A model generated the notes under the pieces. The model worked only from the letters and a program-made list of their open reading frames with translations, searched no databases and was not told where the DNA came from. From NCBI GenBank assembly GCA_934636305.1, contig CAKUAM010000015.1:1-33321 (forward strand): DNA of 33,321 nt. Reading direction: 5' to 3'. Every line of letters starts with the position of its first letter. Position 1 is the stretch's first letter. Position numbers and translations under genes: made by a program. Below are positions 7,830 through 14,370 of the stretch, piece after piece. Origin of the DNA: an uncultured Oscillospiraceae bacterium. Its GTDB lineage: Bacteria; Bacillota; Clostridia; Oscillospirales; Oscillospiraceae.

Positions 7830-8864
7830 ATGTCAAGATTTCGTTTTACCTGCGGTCCGTGGAATGTCAATGAAGGTGTAGAGGCATTTGGCCCGGGCGT
7901 ACGTCCCACCGTCGACATTGAAGAAAAGTTCAAGAAGTTCGCAGAGATCGGCCTGGCCGGTGTTCAGTTCCATGACGATGATGCTGTTCCTGATATGAAC
8001 AACATGACCGAAAAGCAGATCGTCGACTATGCAAAGGATGTCAAGGCTACCCTCGACAAGTACGGCCTCGTCGCTGAGTTCGTTGCTCCGAGACTGTGGA
8101 TGGATCCGCACACCACCGACGGCGGCTTCACCTCCAACTCCAAAGAGGACTATGAGTTCGCTATGTGGAGAGCTCATCGCTCCATCGATATCGCCAACGC
8201 TCTGGGCGCAAAGAACATCGTTCTGTGGCTCGCCCGTGAAGGCACGCTCTGCGCAGAGTCCAAGGATCCTGTTGAGAAGATCGGCAAGCTGATTGACTCC
8301 ATCGACGACATGCTCGCTTATGACGACAAGATCAAGGTCCTGATCGAGTCCAAGCCCAACGAGCCCATCGACCGCAGCTACTGCGGCACCATCGGCCATG
8401 TCATGGCTGTCTCCGCTGCTTCGAAGGATCCGGCCCGTGTCGGCGCTGTCCTCGAATCCGCACATGCAATCCTCGCTGGCCTCGATCCTGCCAACGAAAT
8501 GGCATTCGCACTGAAGTTCGGCAAGCTGGGCTCCGTCCATCTCAACGACCAGAACGGCTGCCGCTATGACCAGGACAAGAGCTTCGGCGTTGAGTCCCTG
8601 CGCGGCGCATTCGACCAGATCAAGGTTCTGTGCGATCACAACTACGGCGCCAACGGCGAAATGGTCGGCCTCGATGTCAAGGCTATGCGTACGCAGCCCG
8701 CTGAGGATCAGTACCGTCACATCCAGAACTCCATGAAGATCGCCCTCATGCTTGAGGAGAAGGTTGCCAAGTTCGACCGCGAGTTCCAGGCAAAGTGCAT
8801 CGCAGAGCGCAACTACGAGAAGCTCGAAATGTACGTCATGGAGCTGCTGATGGGCGCATGCTAA
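7830..8864 (+). CDS. Xylose-isomerase-like TIM-barrel sugar isomerase
   Basis: A 344-residue protein that aligns with class I (actinobacterial type) xylose isomerases as I remember them. Catalytic His48 and Asp51 lie in FHDDDAVP, active-site Trp in IVLWLAREG, metal ligand Glu173 and Lys175 in ESKPNEP, Glu209 and His212 in LESAH, Asp247 and Asp249 in RYDQD, and Asp282 in GLDVK. The exception is His237 in VHLNDQNG, where xylose isomerase has the metal-1 ligand Asp (Asp245 of Streptomyces) with no gap in the local alignment. It is shorter than the roughly 390 residues usual for class I. It should interconvert an aldose and a ketose with two divalent metals, but the substrate may not be xylose. 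Codons look more biased toward preferred ones than in its neighbours, suggesting high expression. GGAGG precedes the start by 8 nt. Confidence 0.85.
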   Translation: MSRFRFTCGPWNVNEGVEAFGPGVRPTVDIEEKFKKFAEIGLAGVQFHDDDAVPDMNNMTEKQIVDYAKDVKATLDKYGLVAEFVAPRLWMDPHTTDGGFTSNSKEDYEFAMWRAHRSIDIANALGAKNIVLWLAREGTLCAESKDPVEKIGKLIDSIDDMLAYDDKIKVLIESKPNEPIDRSYCGTIGHVMAVSAASKDPARVGAVLESAHAILAGLDPANEMAFALKFGKLGSVHLNDQNGCRYDQDKSFGVESLRGAFDQIKVLCDHNYGANGEMVGLDVKAMRTQPAEDQYRHIQNSMKIALMLEEKVAKFDREFQAKCIAERNYEKLEMYVMELLMGAC

Positions 8865-8893
8865 TCGCTGCATAAGTCCACATTACACAACTA

Positions 8894-8922
8894 AAAAGGG
8901 GACGGCTCTGCCGTTCCCTTTT
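8894..8922 (+). terminator. Terminator or attenuator between isomerase and kinase genes
   Basis: A 13-bp stem (8894-8906 with 8910-8922, one G-T pair) with a 3-nt loop ends in TTTT. It lies 30 bp after the isomerase stop and 28 bp before the kinase start. No separate kinase promoter is evident, so partial termination is the likely role. Confidence 0.7.
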
Positions 8923-8950
8923 GGTGCTATAAACGATCAGGGAGGAAACT

Positions 8951-9955
8951 ATGAGAAAGGGCATTTGCTGCGCGGGCAACATGATTGTGGATATCACCTA
9001 TCCCATCGAAACCTGGCCGAAGCAGAACGAGCTGACACACATTACAGAGGGAATCACGCAGTCCACCGGCGGCAGCGTGTGCAACACGATCTCTGACCTT
9101 GCGCGCCTGGATCCCAGCATGCCGCTGGTGGCATCCGGCTTTGCCGGTCATGACGCTGAGGGCGATTTTGTCCTGCAGGAAATGGGCAAGTATCCGAATA
9201 TTGACCTGTCCATGGTCAAGCGCAACAGCCGCACATCCTTTACGGCAGTCATGTCGAACAACCAGACGAAGGAGCGGACCTTCTTCCAGTACGCAGGCGG
9301 CAATGCCTATTACGGCGAGAATGATATCGACTGGGACAGGCTGAACGTGGATATTTTCCATATCGGCTATATTCTTCTGCTGCCGCATCTTGACGAGCCG
9401 GACGAGGAATACGGCACGAAGATGGCACGGCTTCTGCATCGGGCCCAGAAGGCCGGCATGAAAACCTCCATCGACGTTGTCTCGGAGGCGGGCGAGCGCT
9501 TTGCACGTCTTGTGACCCCGGCCCTCAAGTATACGGACTATTGCATCATCAATGAGCTGGAAACCCAGCAGACGACCGGCATTTTGCTGCGCGACGAGAG
9601 CGGAAAGCTGCATGTGGAGAACATGAAGGCTGCCCTGCAGAAGCTCCATGAGCTTGGCGTTGCGAAGTGGGCGGTGATCCATTGCCCGGAGATTGGCTGC
9701 GGCATGGATGAGGCCGGCAATTACTATGAATTCAAGAGCCTTGTGCTCCCCAAGGGATATATCAAGGGCACCGTCGGCGCGGGCGACGCGTTCTGCGCAG
9801 GCGTTTTGTACGCCGCGGAGACAGGCATGCCGCTGCCGGAGGCCCTGAAGCTTGGCGCATGCAGCGCGGCAGCCTCGCTCAGTGAGGTCAGCGCTTCCGA
9901 CGGCGTCAAGACAAAGGATGAGGTTCTGAAGCTCTACGAGCTTTACGGCAAATAA
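8951..9955 (+). CDS. PfkB-family carbohydrate kinase
   Basis: A 334-residue ribokinase-fold sugar kinase. The N-terminal Gly-Gly substrate motif is at residues 40-41 (STGGSVCNT), and the C-terminal PfkB signature is GTVGAGDAFCAGV with the catalytic base Asp279. It would phosphorylate the sugar, probably the product of the isomerase encoded just upstream. The sequence VDITYPIETWP near the N terminus differs from fructokinase or ribokinase, so I do not assign a substrate. A strong GGGAGG site precedes the start. The dehydrogenase gene follows after 17 bp, so the two share a transcript. Confidence 0.92.
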   Translation: MRKGICCAGNMIVDITYPIETWPKQNELTHITEGITQSTGGSVCNTISDLARLDPSMPLVASGFAGHDAEGDFVLQEMGKYPNIDLSMVKRNSRTSFTAVMSNNQTKERTFFQYAGGNAYYGENDIDWDRLNVDIFHIGYILLLPHLDEPDEEYGTKMARLLHRAQKAGMKTSIDVVSEAGERFARLVTPALKYTDYCIINELETQQTTGILLRDESGKLHVENMKAALQKLHELGVAKWAVIHCPEIGCGMDEAGNYYEFKSLVLPKGYIKGTVGAGDAFCAGVLYAAETGMPLPEALKLGACSAAASLSEVSASDGVKTKDEVLKLYELYGK

Positions 9956-9972
9956 AAAAAGAGGGTATCACT

Positions 9973-11187
9973 ATGAAAAAAGCAGTTATGTACGGCGGCG
10001 GCAACATTGGCCGCGGCTTCATCGGTGCAACGCTCAGCCAGTCCGGCTATGAGGTGACGTTCATCGACGTGGCAGAGCCCGTTGTCAAGGCGCTGCAGGA
10101 AAACCATCAGTATCCGGTCCGCTATGTCTCGAGCGAGGGCCATGAGGACGTCATGATCCAGAATGTCACGGCGGTCAACGGCAACGATCAGGAGGCTGCC
10201 TCCGAAGCGATTGCCAGCTGCGATATCATGGCAACTGCAGTCGGCGCACGCATTCTGAAGTTCATTGTCGGCAACATCGTCGAGGGCTTGCGCAAGCGTT
10301 GGGCGCGGACGGACAAGCCGCTCAACATCATCATCTGCGAGAACCTGATGGATGCCAATAAGGTGATGGAGGACATGCTCAAGGAGCTGCTGACAGACGA
10401 GGAGAAGAAGATCTTTGACGAGAAGGTCGGCCTGGTTGAGGCCTCCATCGGACGCATGGTTCCGGTACAGACCGAGGAAATGAAGGACGGCGACCCGATG
10501 CGCGTCTGCGTCGAGCGCTATGGATTCCTGCCGGTTGATAAGGCGGCGTTCAAGGGCGAGATTCCCGAGGTTACCAACATGGTTCCGTTTGAGCCGTTCG
10601 ATTTCTATATCAAGCGCAAGCTTTATGTCCACAACATGGGCCACGCCACCTGCGCGTACCTTGGCGGCTACGAGGGCCGGAAGTATATCTATCAGGCCAT
10701 CGATGATCCCGAGATTCTGCATATCGTGCAGAACGCCATGCTGGAGAGCGCGCTGGCACTGTCCAAGAAATACGGCGTCGAGCTTGACAGCCTGATGCTG
10801 CATATGACGGATCTTCTGGGACGGTTCCGCAATGCGGCGCTGAAGGATACGTGCAAGCGTGTCGGCGGCGACCCGACGAGGAAGCTGGCTCCGGCTGACC
10901 GACTGATCGGTTCGAGCCTGCTGTGCCTTGAGCAGGGCGTGAAGCCTGCGTATATCGCGGTCGGCGCAGCCGGTGCGGTGTACCGCTATCTGAACGAGTC
11001 CGGTGTGGAGCAGTCTGTCGAGGAGGCAAAGAAGGTTCTCAAGGAGGTCTCCGGCCTTGACGAGAGCAGCGAGCTTGCCGGTATGATTCTGGATATGTAC
11101 GGCTATTATCTGGAGGGCGAGCCCATCTCGGCCCTGCGCCGCGCGGCACAGGCGGCCAAGTCTGCTGGTCTCGGCAAGATTATCTGA
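9973..11187 (+). CDS. MtlD-type polyol dehydrogenase (mannitol-1-phosphate 5-dehydrogenase family)
   Basis: A 404-residue member of the polyol-specific long-chain dehydrogenases. The N-terminal Rossmann motif GGGNIGRGF (residues 8-16) matches the GAGNIGRGF of MtlD, and the catalytic KX4NXXH pattern is at Lys216, Asn221 and His224 in KLYVHNMGH. It should convert a phosphorylated polyol and a ketose phosphate, or a related hexonate pair, using NAD. No mannitol PTS gene lies nearby and the neighbours are an ABC importer and a PfkB kinase, so the substrate may differ from mannitol 1-phosphate. It is also somewhat longer than the roughly 380 residues of typical MtlD. It ends the operon. Confidence 0.88.
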   Translation: MKKAVMYGGGNIGRGFIGATLSQSGYEVTFIDVAEPVVKALQENHQYPVRYVSSEGHEDVMIQNVTAVNGNDQEAASEAIASCDIMATAVGARILKFIVGNIVEGLRKRWARTDKPLNIIICENLMDANKVMEDMLKELLTDEEKKIFDEKVGLVEASIGRMVPVQTEEMKDGDPMRVCVERYGFLPVDKAAFKGEIPEVTNMVPFEPFDFYIKRKLYVHNMGHATCAYLGGYEGRKYIYQAIDDPEILHIVQNAMLESALALSKKYGVELDSLMLHMTDLLGRFRNAALKDTCKRVGGDPTRKLAPADRLIGSSLLCLEQGVKPAYIAVGAAGAVYRYLNESGVEQSVEEAKKVLKEVSGLDESSELAGMILDMYGYYLEGEPISALRRAAQAAKSAGLGKII

Positions 11188-11218
11188 TTATATCATAATC
11201 TTATATTTACCTTAAATC

Positions 11219-11262
11219 TGGCGCTATAAAAATCCGTGTTTCTGCGTATTTTTATAGCGCCA
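11219..11262. terminator. Long inverted repeat after the MtlD-type gene
   Basis: A perfect 15-bp arm pair (11219-11233 with 11248-11262) surrounds a 14-nt loop. The stem itself contains runs of A and T, but no T tract follows on the plus strand. A terminator for the sugar operon is the simplest reading; a regulator site for the downstream transporter is possible. Confidence 0.5.
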
Positions 11263-11344
11263 AAATAAGATATAATTAGGGTTACGGAGCAAAAGTGATA
11301 TTAAAAAAATATCGAAATTTGCATCTTTTCATATACTCAGAATT

Positions 11345-11353
11345 TGATAGAAT
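11345..11353 (+). promoter_or_regulatory. Extended -10 element upstream of the ECF S component
   Basis: TGATAGAAT (TGn plus a -10 hexamer) lies 38 bp before the gene start; the -35 region is poor, as is usual for extended -10 promoters. The same nine bases occur on the minus strand before the carboxypeptidase gene. I recognise no riboswitch in 11263-11389. Confidence 0.4.
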
Positions 11354-11389
11354 CAAGGCATCCTAACTGAACAAGGGGTGCTTTGAGAA

Positions 11390-11923
11390 ATGAAAAAGAA
11401 TGAAACAATCCGCAAGCTGGTTTTAAGCGCAATGTTTGCAGCCATGTGCTGCGTAGCGACTATGATTATCCAGTTCCCGACGGTCGCCGGCTATACCAAC
11501 ATCGGCGAGGGCATGTGTCTGTTGGCCGGCCTGGTGCTGGGTCCGTGGTACGGCTTCTTTGCAGCTGGCATTGGCAGCGGCCTTGCCGATCTGCTGGCAG
11601 GCTACGGCCACTATGTGCCGGGTACCTTCCTGATCAAGGGCCTTGTGGCGCTTGTCGCCGCGCTGCTGGTGCGTCCGCTGCTGAAAAAGGGAGAAAAGAT
11701 CCCCTTCTGGCGTCTGGCCCTGCTGGAGCTGCCGTCTGAGGCAATCATGGTTGTGGGATATTTCGGCTATAAGGCGCTGATTCTGGGCCGCGGCCTTTCT
11801 GCGGCATCCTCTATCCCGAACAATCTGGTGCAGGCAGCCGTCGGTATTATCCTGTCCGTGCTGCTGTACACGGCGCTTTCCCGCGTGCCGGAGATTCATA
11901 AAGTATTCTGGAAGGGTGAATGA
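11390..11923 (+). CDS. ECF transporter S component, substrate unknown
   Basis: A 177-residue, very hydrophobic protein with five or six predicted membrane segments. It has the small-residue helix of S components near the N terminus (LSAMFAAMCCVATM) and the stretch LAGLVLGPWYGFFAAGIGSG, typical of the ECF S-component superfamily. These proteins bind a vitamin or other micronutrient and dock on a shared EcfA/A'/T module, which is not in this window. No riboswitch gives away the ligand. Its stop codon overlaps the next gene's start (ATGA at 11920-11923), so the two are translationally coupled. Confidence 0.85.
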   Translation: MKKNETIRKLVLSAMFAAMCCVATMIIQFPTVAGYTNIGEGMCLLAGLVLGPWYGFFAAGIGSGLADLLAGYGHYVPGTFLIKGLVALVAALLVRPLLKKGEKIPFWRLALLELPSEAIMVVGYFGYKALILGRGLSAASSIPNNLVQAAVGIILSVLLYTALSRVPEIHKVFWKGE

Positions 11924-12474
11924 GCATCATGTATGAGGAAATTACTGTGCAGGCCCGGCAGGCCGTTACAGAGCTGCTGGACGTGGCAAAGCTGAAGCCG
12001 GGAAAGCTGTTTGTCGTTGGCTGTTCGTCGAGCGAGATGGTCGGCGCGCGCATCGGCAAGGGCTCAAGCCTGGAGGCTGCGCAGGCCGCATTTGCCGGGA
12101 TCTATCCCGTTTTGCAGGCGCAGGGGATTGAACTTGCGGTGCAGTGCTGTGAGCATCTGAACCGTGCGCTTGTTGTAGAGCGCTCGGTCGCGGAAAGCCA
12201 TGGCTTTGAGATTGTCAACGCCATTCCGCAGCTGCATGCGGGAGGCTCGTTTGCAATGACAGCCTGGGCAAACTTCAAGGATCCTGTCCTCGTCGAGACG
12301 ATTGTTGCCGACGCCGGCATCGATATCGGCGGTACGCTGATCGGCATGCATCTGCGCCGGGTGGCAATTCCGGTGCGGCTGTCAATCAAGCAGATCGGCG
12401 AGGCAAATATCCTGTGCGCGCGCACGCGGCCAAAGTATATTGGCGGCGCCAGAGCGGTCTATCAGGAGCTGTAA
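11920..12474 (+). CDS. YwlG/TIGR01440 (DUF436) family protein
   Basis: A 184-residue protein recognisable as the TIGR01440 family (Bacillus subtilis YwlG) by FVVGCSSSEMVGARIGK near the N terminus and by the Cys-Cys-Glu-His motif in VQCCEHLNRALV. Its biochemical role is not established as far as I know. I chose the ATG at 11920, which overlaps the stop of the S-component gene; another ATG at 11929 is possible. The tight coupling to a transporter component suggests a function in handling the transported compound, but this is only inferred from position. A strong terminator follows directly. Confidence 0.85.
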   Translation: MSIMYEEITVQARQAVTELLDVAKLKPGKLFVVGCSSSEMVGARIGKGSSLEAAQAAFAGIYPVLQAQGIELAVQCCEHLNRALVVERSVAESHGFEIVNAIPQLHAGGSFAMTAWANFKDPVLVETIVADAGIDIGGTLIGMHLRRVAIPVRLSIKQIGEANILCARTRPKYIGGARAVYQEL

Positions 12475-12475
12475 T

Positions 12476-12505
12476 AAAAAGAACGGCCAACAGGCCGTTC
12501 TTTTT
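12476..12505 (+). terminator. Terminator of the ECF-YwlG operon
   Basis: A 13-bp perfect stem (12476-12488 with 12493-12505) has an AACA loop and a run of T at 12501-12506. It begins 1 bp after the stop codon. Confidence 0.9.
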
Positions 12506-12528
12506 TGCTTCTCCCAAAGGTGCGTTTT

Positions 12529-12908
12529 CATACTTTCTTTCTCGCCGCTCCGAGAAAGAAAGTATGGCGCGTCAGAAACGGTCACGACGGAACGAGCCAC
12601 CGCAAGCGATGGCTCTAATCCTCTGTGTCCGCTTCTTCCTTTCCAAACCGCAAACGCTTCGCTGGTTTGCGGTTTGGAGCCCGGGGGATTTCGATTTCCC
12701 TCAGACTTCGTCGGAATCAAAGCTTACGAAACGAAGCCTTGCGCAGCAAGGCTTCTTATTCTGACGCTTTGTTCCTCCTCTTGCGATGCAGACCACAGGC
12801 TGGGTCTGCATCGCAGAAACCGCTTCGGTTTTCTTGGATCTTTCCCGCGCTGCCTGAAAGTCCAATGCGAATCCGTACTGCATAACAGTTTTTGTTGGCA
12901 GTACGGAT
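12529..12908. repeat. Cluster of unrelated hairpins in a gene-free convergent region
   Basis: Apart from the terminator at 12476 and the palindromic repeat at 12573, this stretch holds at least five perfect stems: 16 bp (12529-12544 with 12551-12566), 13 bp (12643-12655 with 12665-12677), 10 bp (12733-12742 with 12746-12755), 12 bp (12783-12794 with 12803-12814) and 11 bp (12871-12881 with 12898-12908, then TTT). Short open frames here look like chance frames: they lack ribosome sites and recognisable domains. The density suggests a landing place for small palindromic elements, or a structured RNA. Confidence 0.7.
12573..12639 (+). repeat. Nested palindromic repeat, copy A
   Basis: This is a 67-bp element alignable without gaps to copy B (20056-20122; about 52 of 67 identical) and, over 55 bp, to copy C on the minus strand (26027-26091; about 44 of 55). 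The inner stem GAGCCACCGC/GCGATGGCTC has one mismatch; the outer arms (GAAACGG/CCGCTTC) are imperfect. It lies between convergent genes. Confidence 0.75.
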
Positions 12909-13063
12909 TTTCTGCACCTATGAAATTGCAACTGCTGTCAGATTTGATTCCGATATGACGGGCGGCGCGTAGTGAGATACGGTAGGGTGACTTGGTGCGA
13001 TATGACTTCTTTCTGGTTTGTTTGTTGCCTAAAGTCAGATGCAGGATGCACCAAACGTAACCC

Positions 13064-13119
13064 AGCGCCCCTTTTCTTCCTCATCTTTTCCGGCAAGGCG
13101 GAAAAGATGGGGCCGCCGG
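13064..13119 (+). repeat. 56-bp dispersed repeat (family 2), copy 1
   Basis: 53 of 56 bases match the reverse complement of 25741-25796. The core is a perfect 11-bp hairpin, CATCTTTTCCG-GCAAGG-CGGAAAAGATG. It lies about 425 bp after nested palindrome A in the same orientation, the arrangement also seen near copy C. The adjoining 13120-13191 shows nothing else. Confidence 0.8.
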
Positions 13120-13191
13120 AGGCTGAACAGAGTTCATGATTTCAGAAGTACATCGTCTATCATGGACAATTCTGATACGCTGCCGGAGGCA

Positions 13192-13947
13192 TCAAGCCTG
13201 CGTGCCCGGCTTTGGGGCGGGGGCTGGGGCGGCAGCCCCGGCCTCATGCCGCTTGCGGTATTCTGTCGGCAGCTGCCCATATGTCTCCTTGAATGCCGCT
13301 GTGAAGCGGCTCTGGCTCTCATAGCCGACCGACTGTGCGACAGTTGCAATATCCTCCTGCGTCTGTAAAAGCAGCGCGGCGGCGGCCTCCATGCGGTGCT
13401 GCTTCATGTGTGCAGCGATGGTTTCGCCATAGACCTGTTTGAATACGGCCTTGAGCGTGGTGGTGTTCATCAGATATTTTTTTGCCAGCTCCTCAATGGT
13501 GACCCGTTGGGACAGGTTCTGCGTCAGATCGTCGTGGACGCAGCGGATGATCTGCTCCGGGGAGGACTGCAGATCAACGGAGGCCTGCGGGCAGGCTATC
13601 TCCATGACCTGCTCGACAATCTCATGCAGCAGGCGGATCTGCGCGGTATCCGCGGCTGTGTAATAGACCTCCTTACCGCTGCGCCGGCTGACGAGCAGAC
13701 CGCTTTGTACCAGTGAACGCAGATGGTGCGAGACGGCTGGGCTGGACATTTCCAGAAGCGCTGCTAGATTGATGACGCATTCCTCCTGGTGGCTCAGCAG
13801 CCAGAAGATCCGCACGCGCGTGGGATCACTCAGCTGCTTGAAAATTTCGCAGACTGCGGTGAAATGCGCAATGTCCATCAGCTGCCGGTGCAGATTATCC
13901 AGCTGGGCGTGTTCCCCATGGTCATGGGGCAGAGTAAATTCCTGCAT
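13192..13947 (-). CDS. ArsR-AraC fusion metal-responsive regulator
   Basis: A 251-residue protein combining two DNA-binding modules. Residues about 30-100 form an ArsR/SmtB winged helix (LSDPTRVRIFWLL, then a recognition helix in SSPAVSHHLRSL). Residues about 145-235 form a complete AraC-type double helix-turn-helix ending GYESQSRFTAAFKETYGQLP. A His-rich N terminus (HDHGEH at residues 8-13, His20) and Cys57 in EECVINLA are possible metal ligands, though the classic ELCVC motif is not intact. The start at 13947 has GGAG 9 nt upstream; the frame extends to 14064 without a comparable site. Divergent placement next to a chaperone and metal ATPase makes it their likely regulator. The tail is Ala/Pro-rich. 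Confidence 0.85.
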   Translation of the reverse strand: MQEFTLPHDHGEHAQLDNLHRQLMDIAHFTAVCEIFKQLSDPTRVRIFWLLSHQEECVINLAALLEMSSPAVSHHLRSLVQSGLLVSRRSGKEVYYTAADTAQIRLLHEIVEQVMEIACPQASVDLQSSPEQIIRCVHDDLTQNLSQRVTIEELAKKYLMNTTTLKAVFKQVYGETIAAHMKQHRMEAAAALLLQTQEDIATVAQSVGYESQSRFTAAFKETYGQLPTEYRKRHEAGAAAPAPAPKPGTQA

Positions 13948-14014
13948 GGCTGTAGCTCCTTTGTTCATTTTGGAAATACCGTTCGCCTTTTCAGAAGGAA
14001 AGCGGCAAAACGGC

Positions 14015-14076
14015 TTGATTTTCAGGACTGCTGCAAGTATACTGCAGATGTAATGATTAAGCAAGCGTTTAATTCA
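14015..14076 (+). promoter_or_regulatory. Promoter and candidate operator of the metal-efflux operon
   Basis: -35 TTGATT (14015-14020) and -10 TATACT (14038-14043) are 17 bp apart. Just downstream, across the expected start point, lies the imperfect inverted repeat TGATTAA-N8-TTAATTCA (14054-14076), similar in plan to ArsR/SmtB operators. Repression by the divergent regulator is inferred. Confidence 0.6.
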
Positions 14077-14104
14077 AGCGCAAATAAAACCTGGAGGTAC
14101 AACC

Positions 14105-14323
14105 ATGAAAAAGACATACCAGATCGAAGTTGACTGCGCAAACTGTGCAAACCTGATGGAGGACGCCACGAAAAAGACTGAGGGCGTGGCAAACGCAACT
14201 GTGAATTTCATGACGCAGAAGATGATCGTGGAGTTCGCAGAGGGCGCGGATGAGAAGAAAACGATGAAGGCGGTCCTGAAGGCCTGCAAAAAGGTTGAGC
14301 CGGACTGCGAAATCGAGCTGTAA
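14105..14323 (+). CDS. Stand-alone HMA-domain metallochaperone
   Basis: A 72-residue protein that is a single heavy-metal-associated domain. The metal-binding CXXC is Cys11-Ala-Asn-Cys14 in VDCANCANLM, followed by the usual beta-alpha-beta pattern (VNFMTQKMIVEF and a final acidic strand). The residue before the first Cys is Asp, as in many zinc or cadmium HMA domains; copper chaperones often have Thr there. It probably hands metal to, or takes it from, the ATPase encoded 47 bp downstream, which has no HMA domain of its own. GGAGG precedes the start. Confidence 0.9.
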   Translation: MKKTYQIEVDCANCANLMEDATKKTEGVANATVNFMTQKMIVEFAEGADEKKTMKAVLKACKKVEPDCEIEL

Positions 14324-14370
14324 ATCACAAGGACGGGCCGGGCGTCCGGCACAGAACAGGGGTGGAAACC

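Noticed and set aside
7830..8864. Annotation simply as xylose isomerase (xylA)
   Set aside because: No xylulokinase (FGGY) gene is adjacent, the protein is short for class I, and a metal-ligand Asp is His, so the substrate should be left open.
12414..12958. Overlapping plus-strand frames of 86-172 codons
   Set aside because: They run through hairpins and a dispersed repeat, show no ribosome site and no domain, and several frames are open at once.
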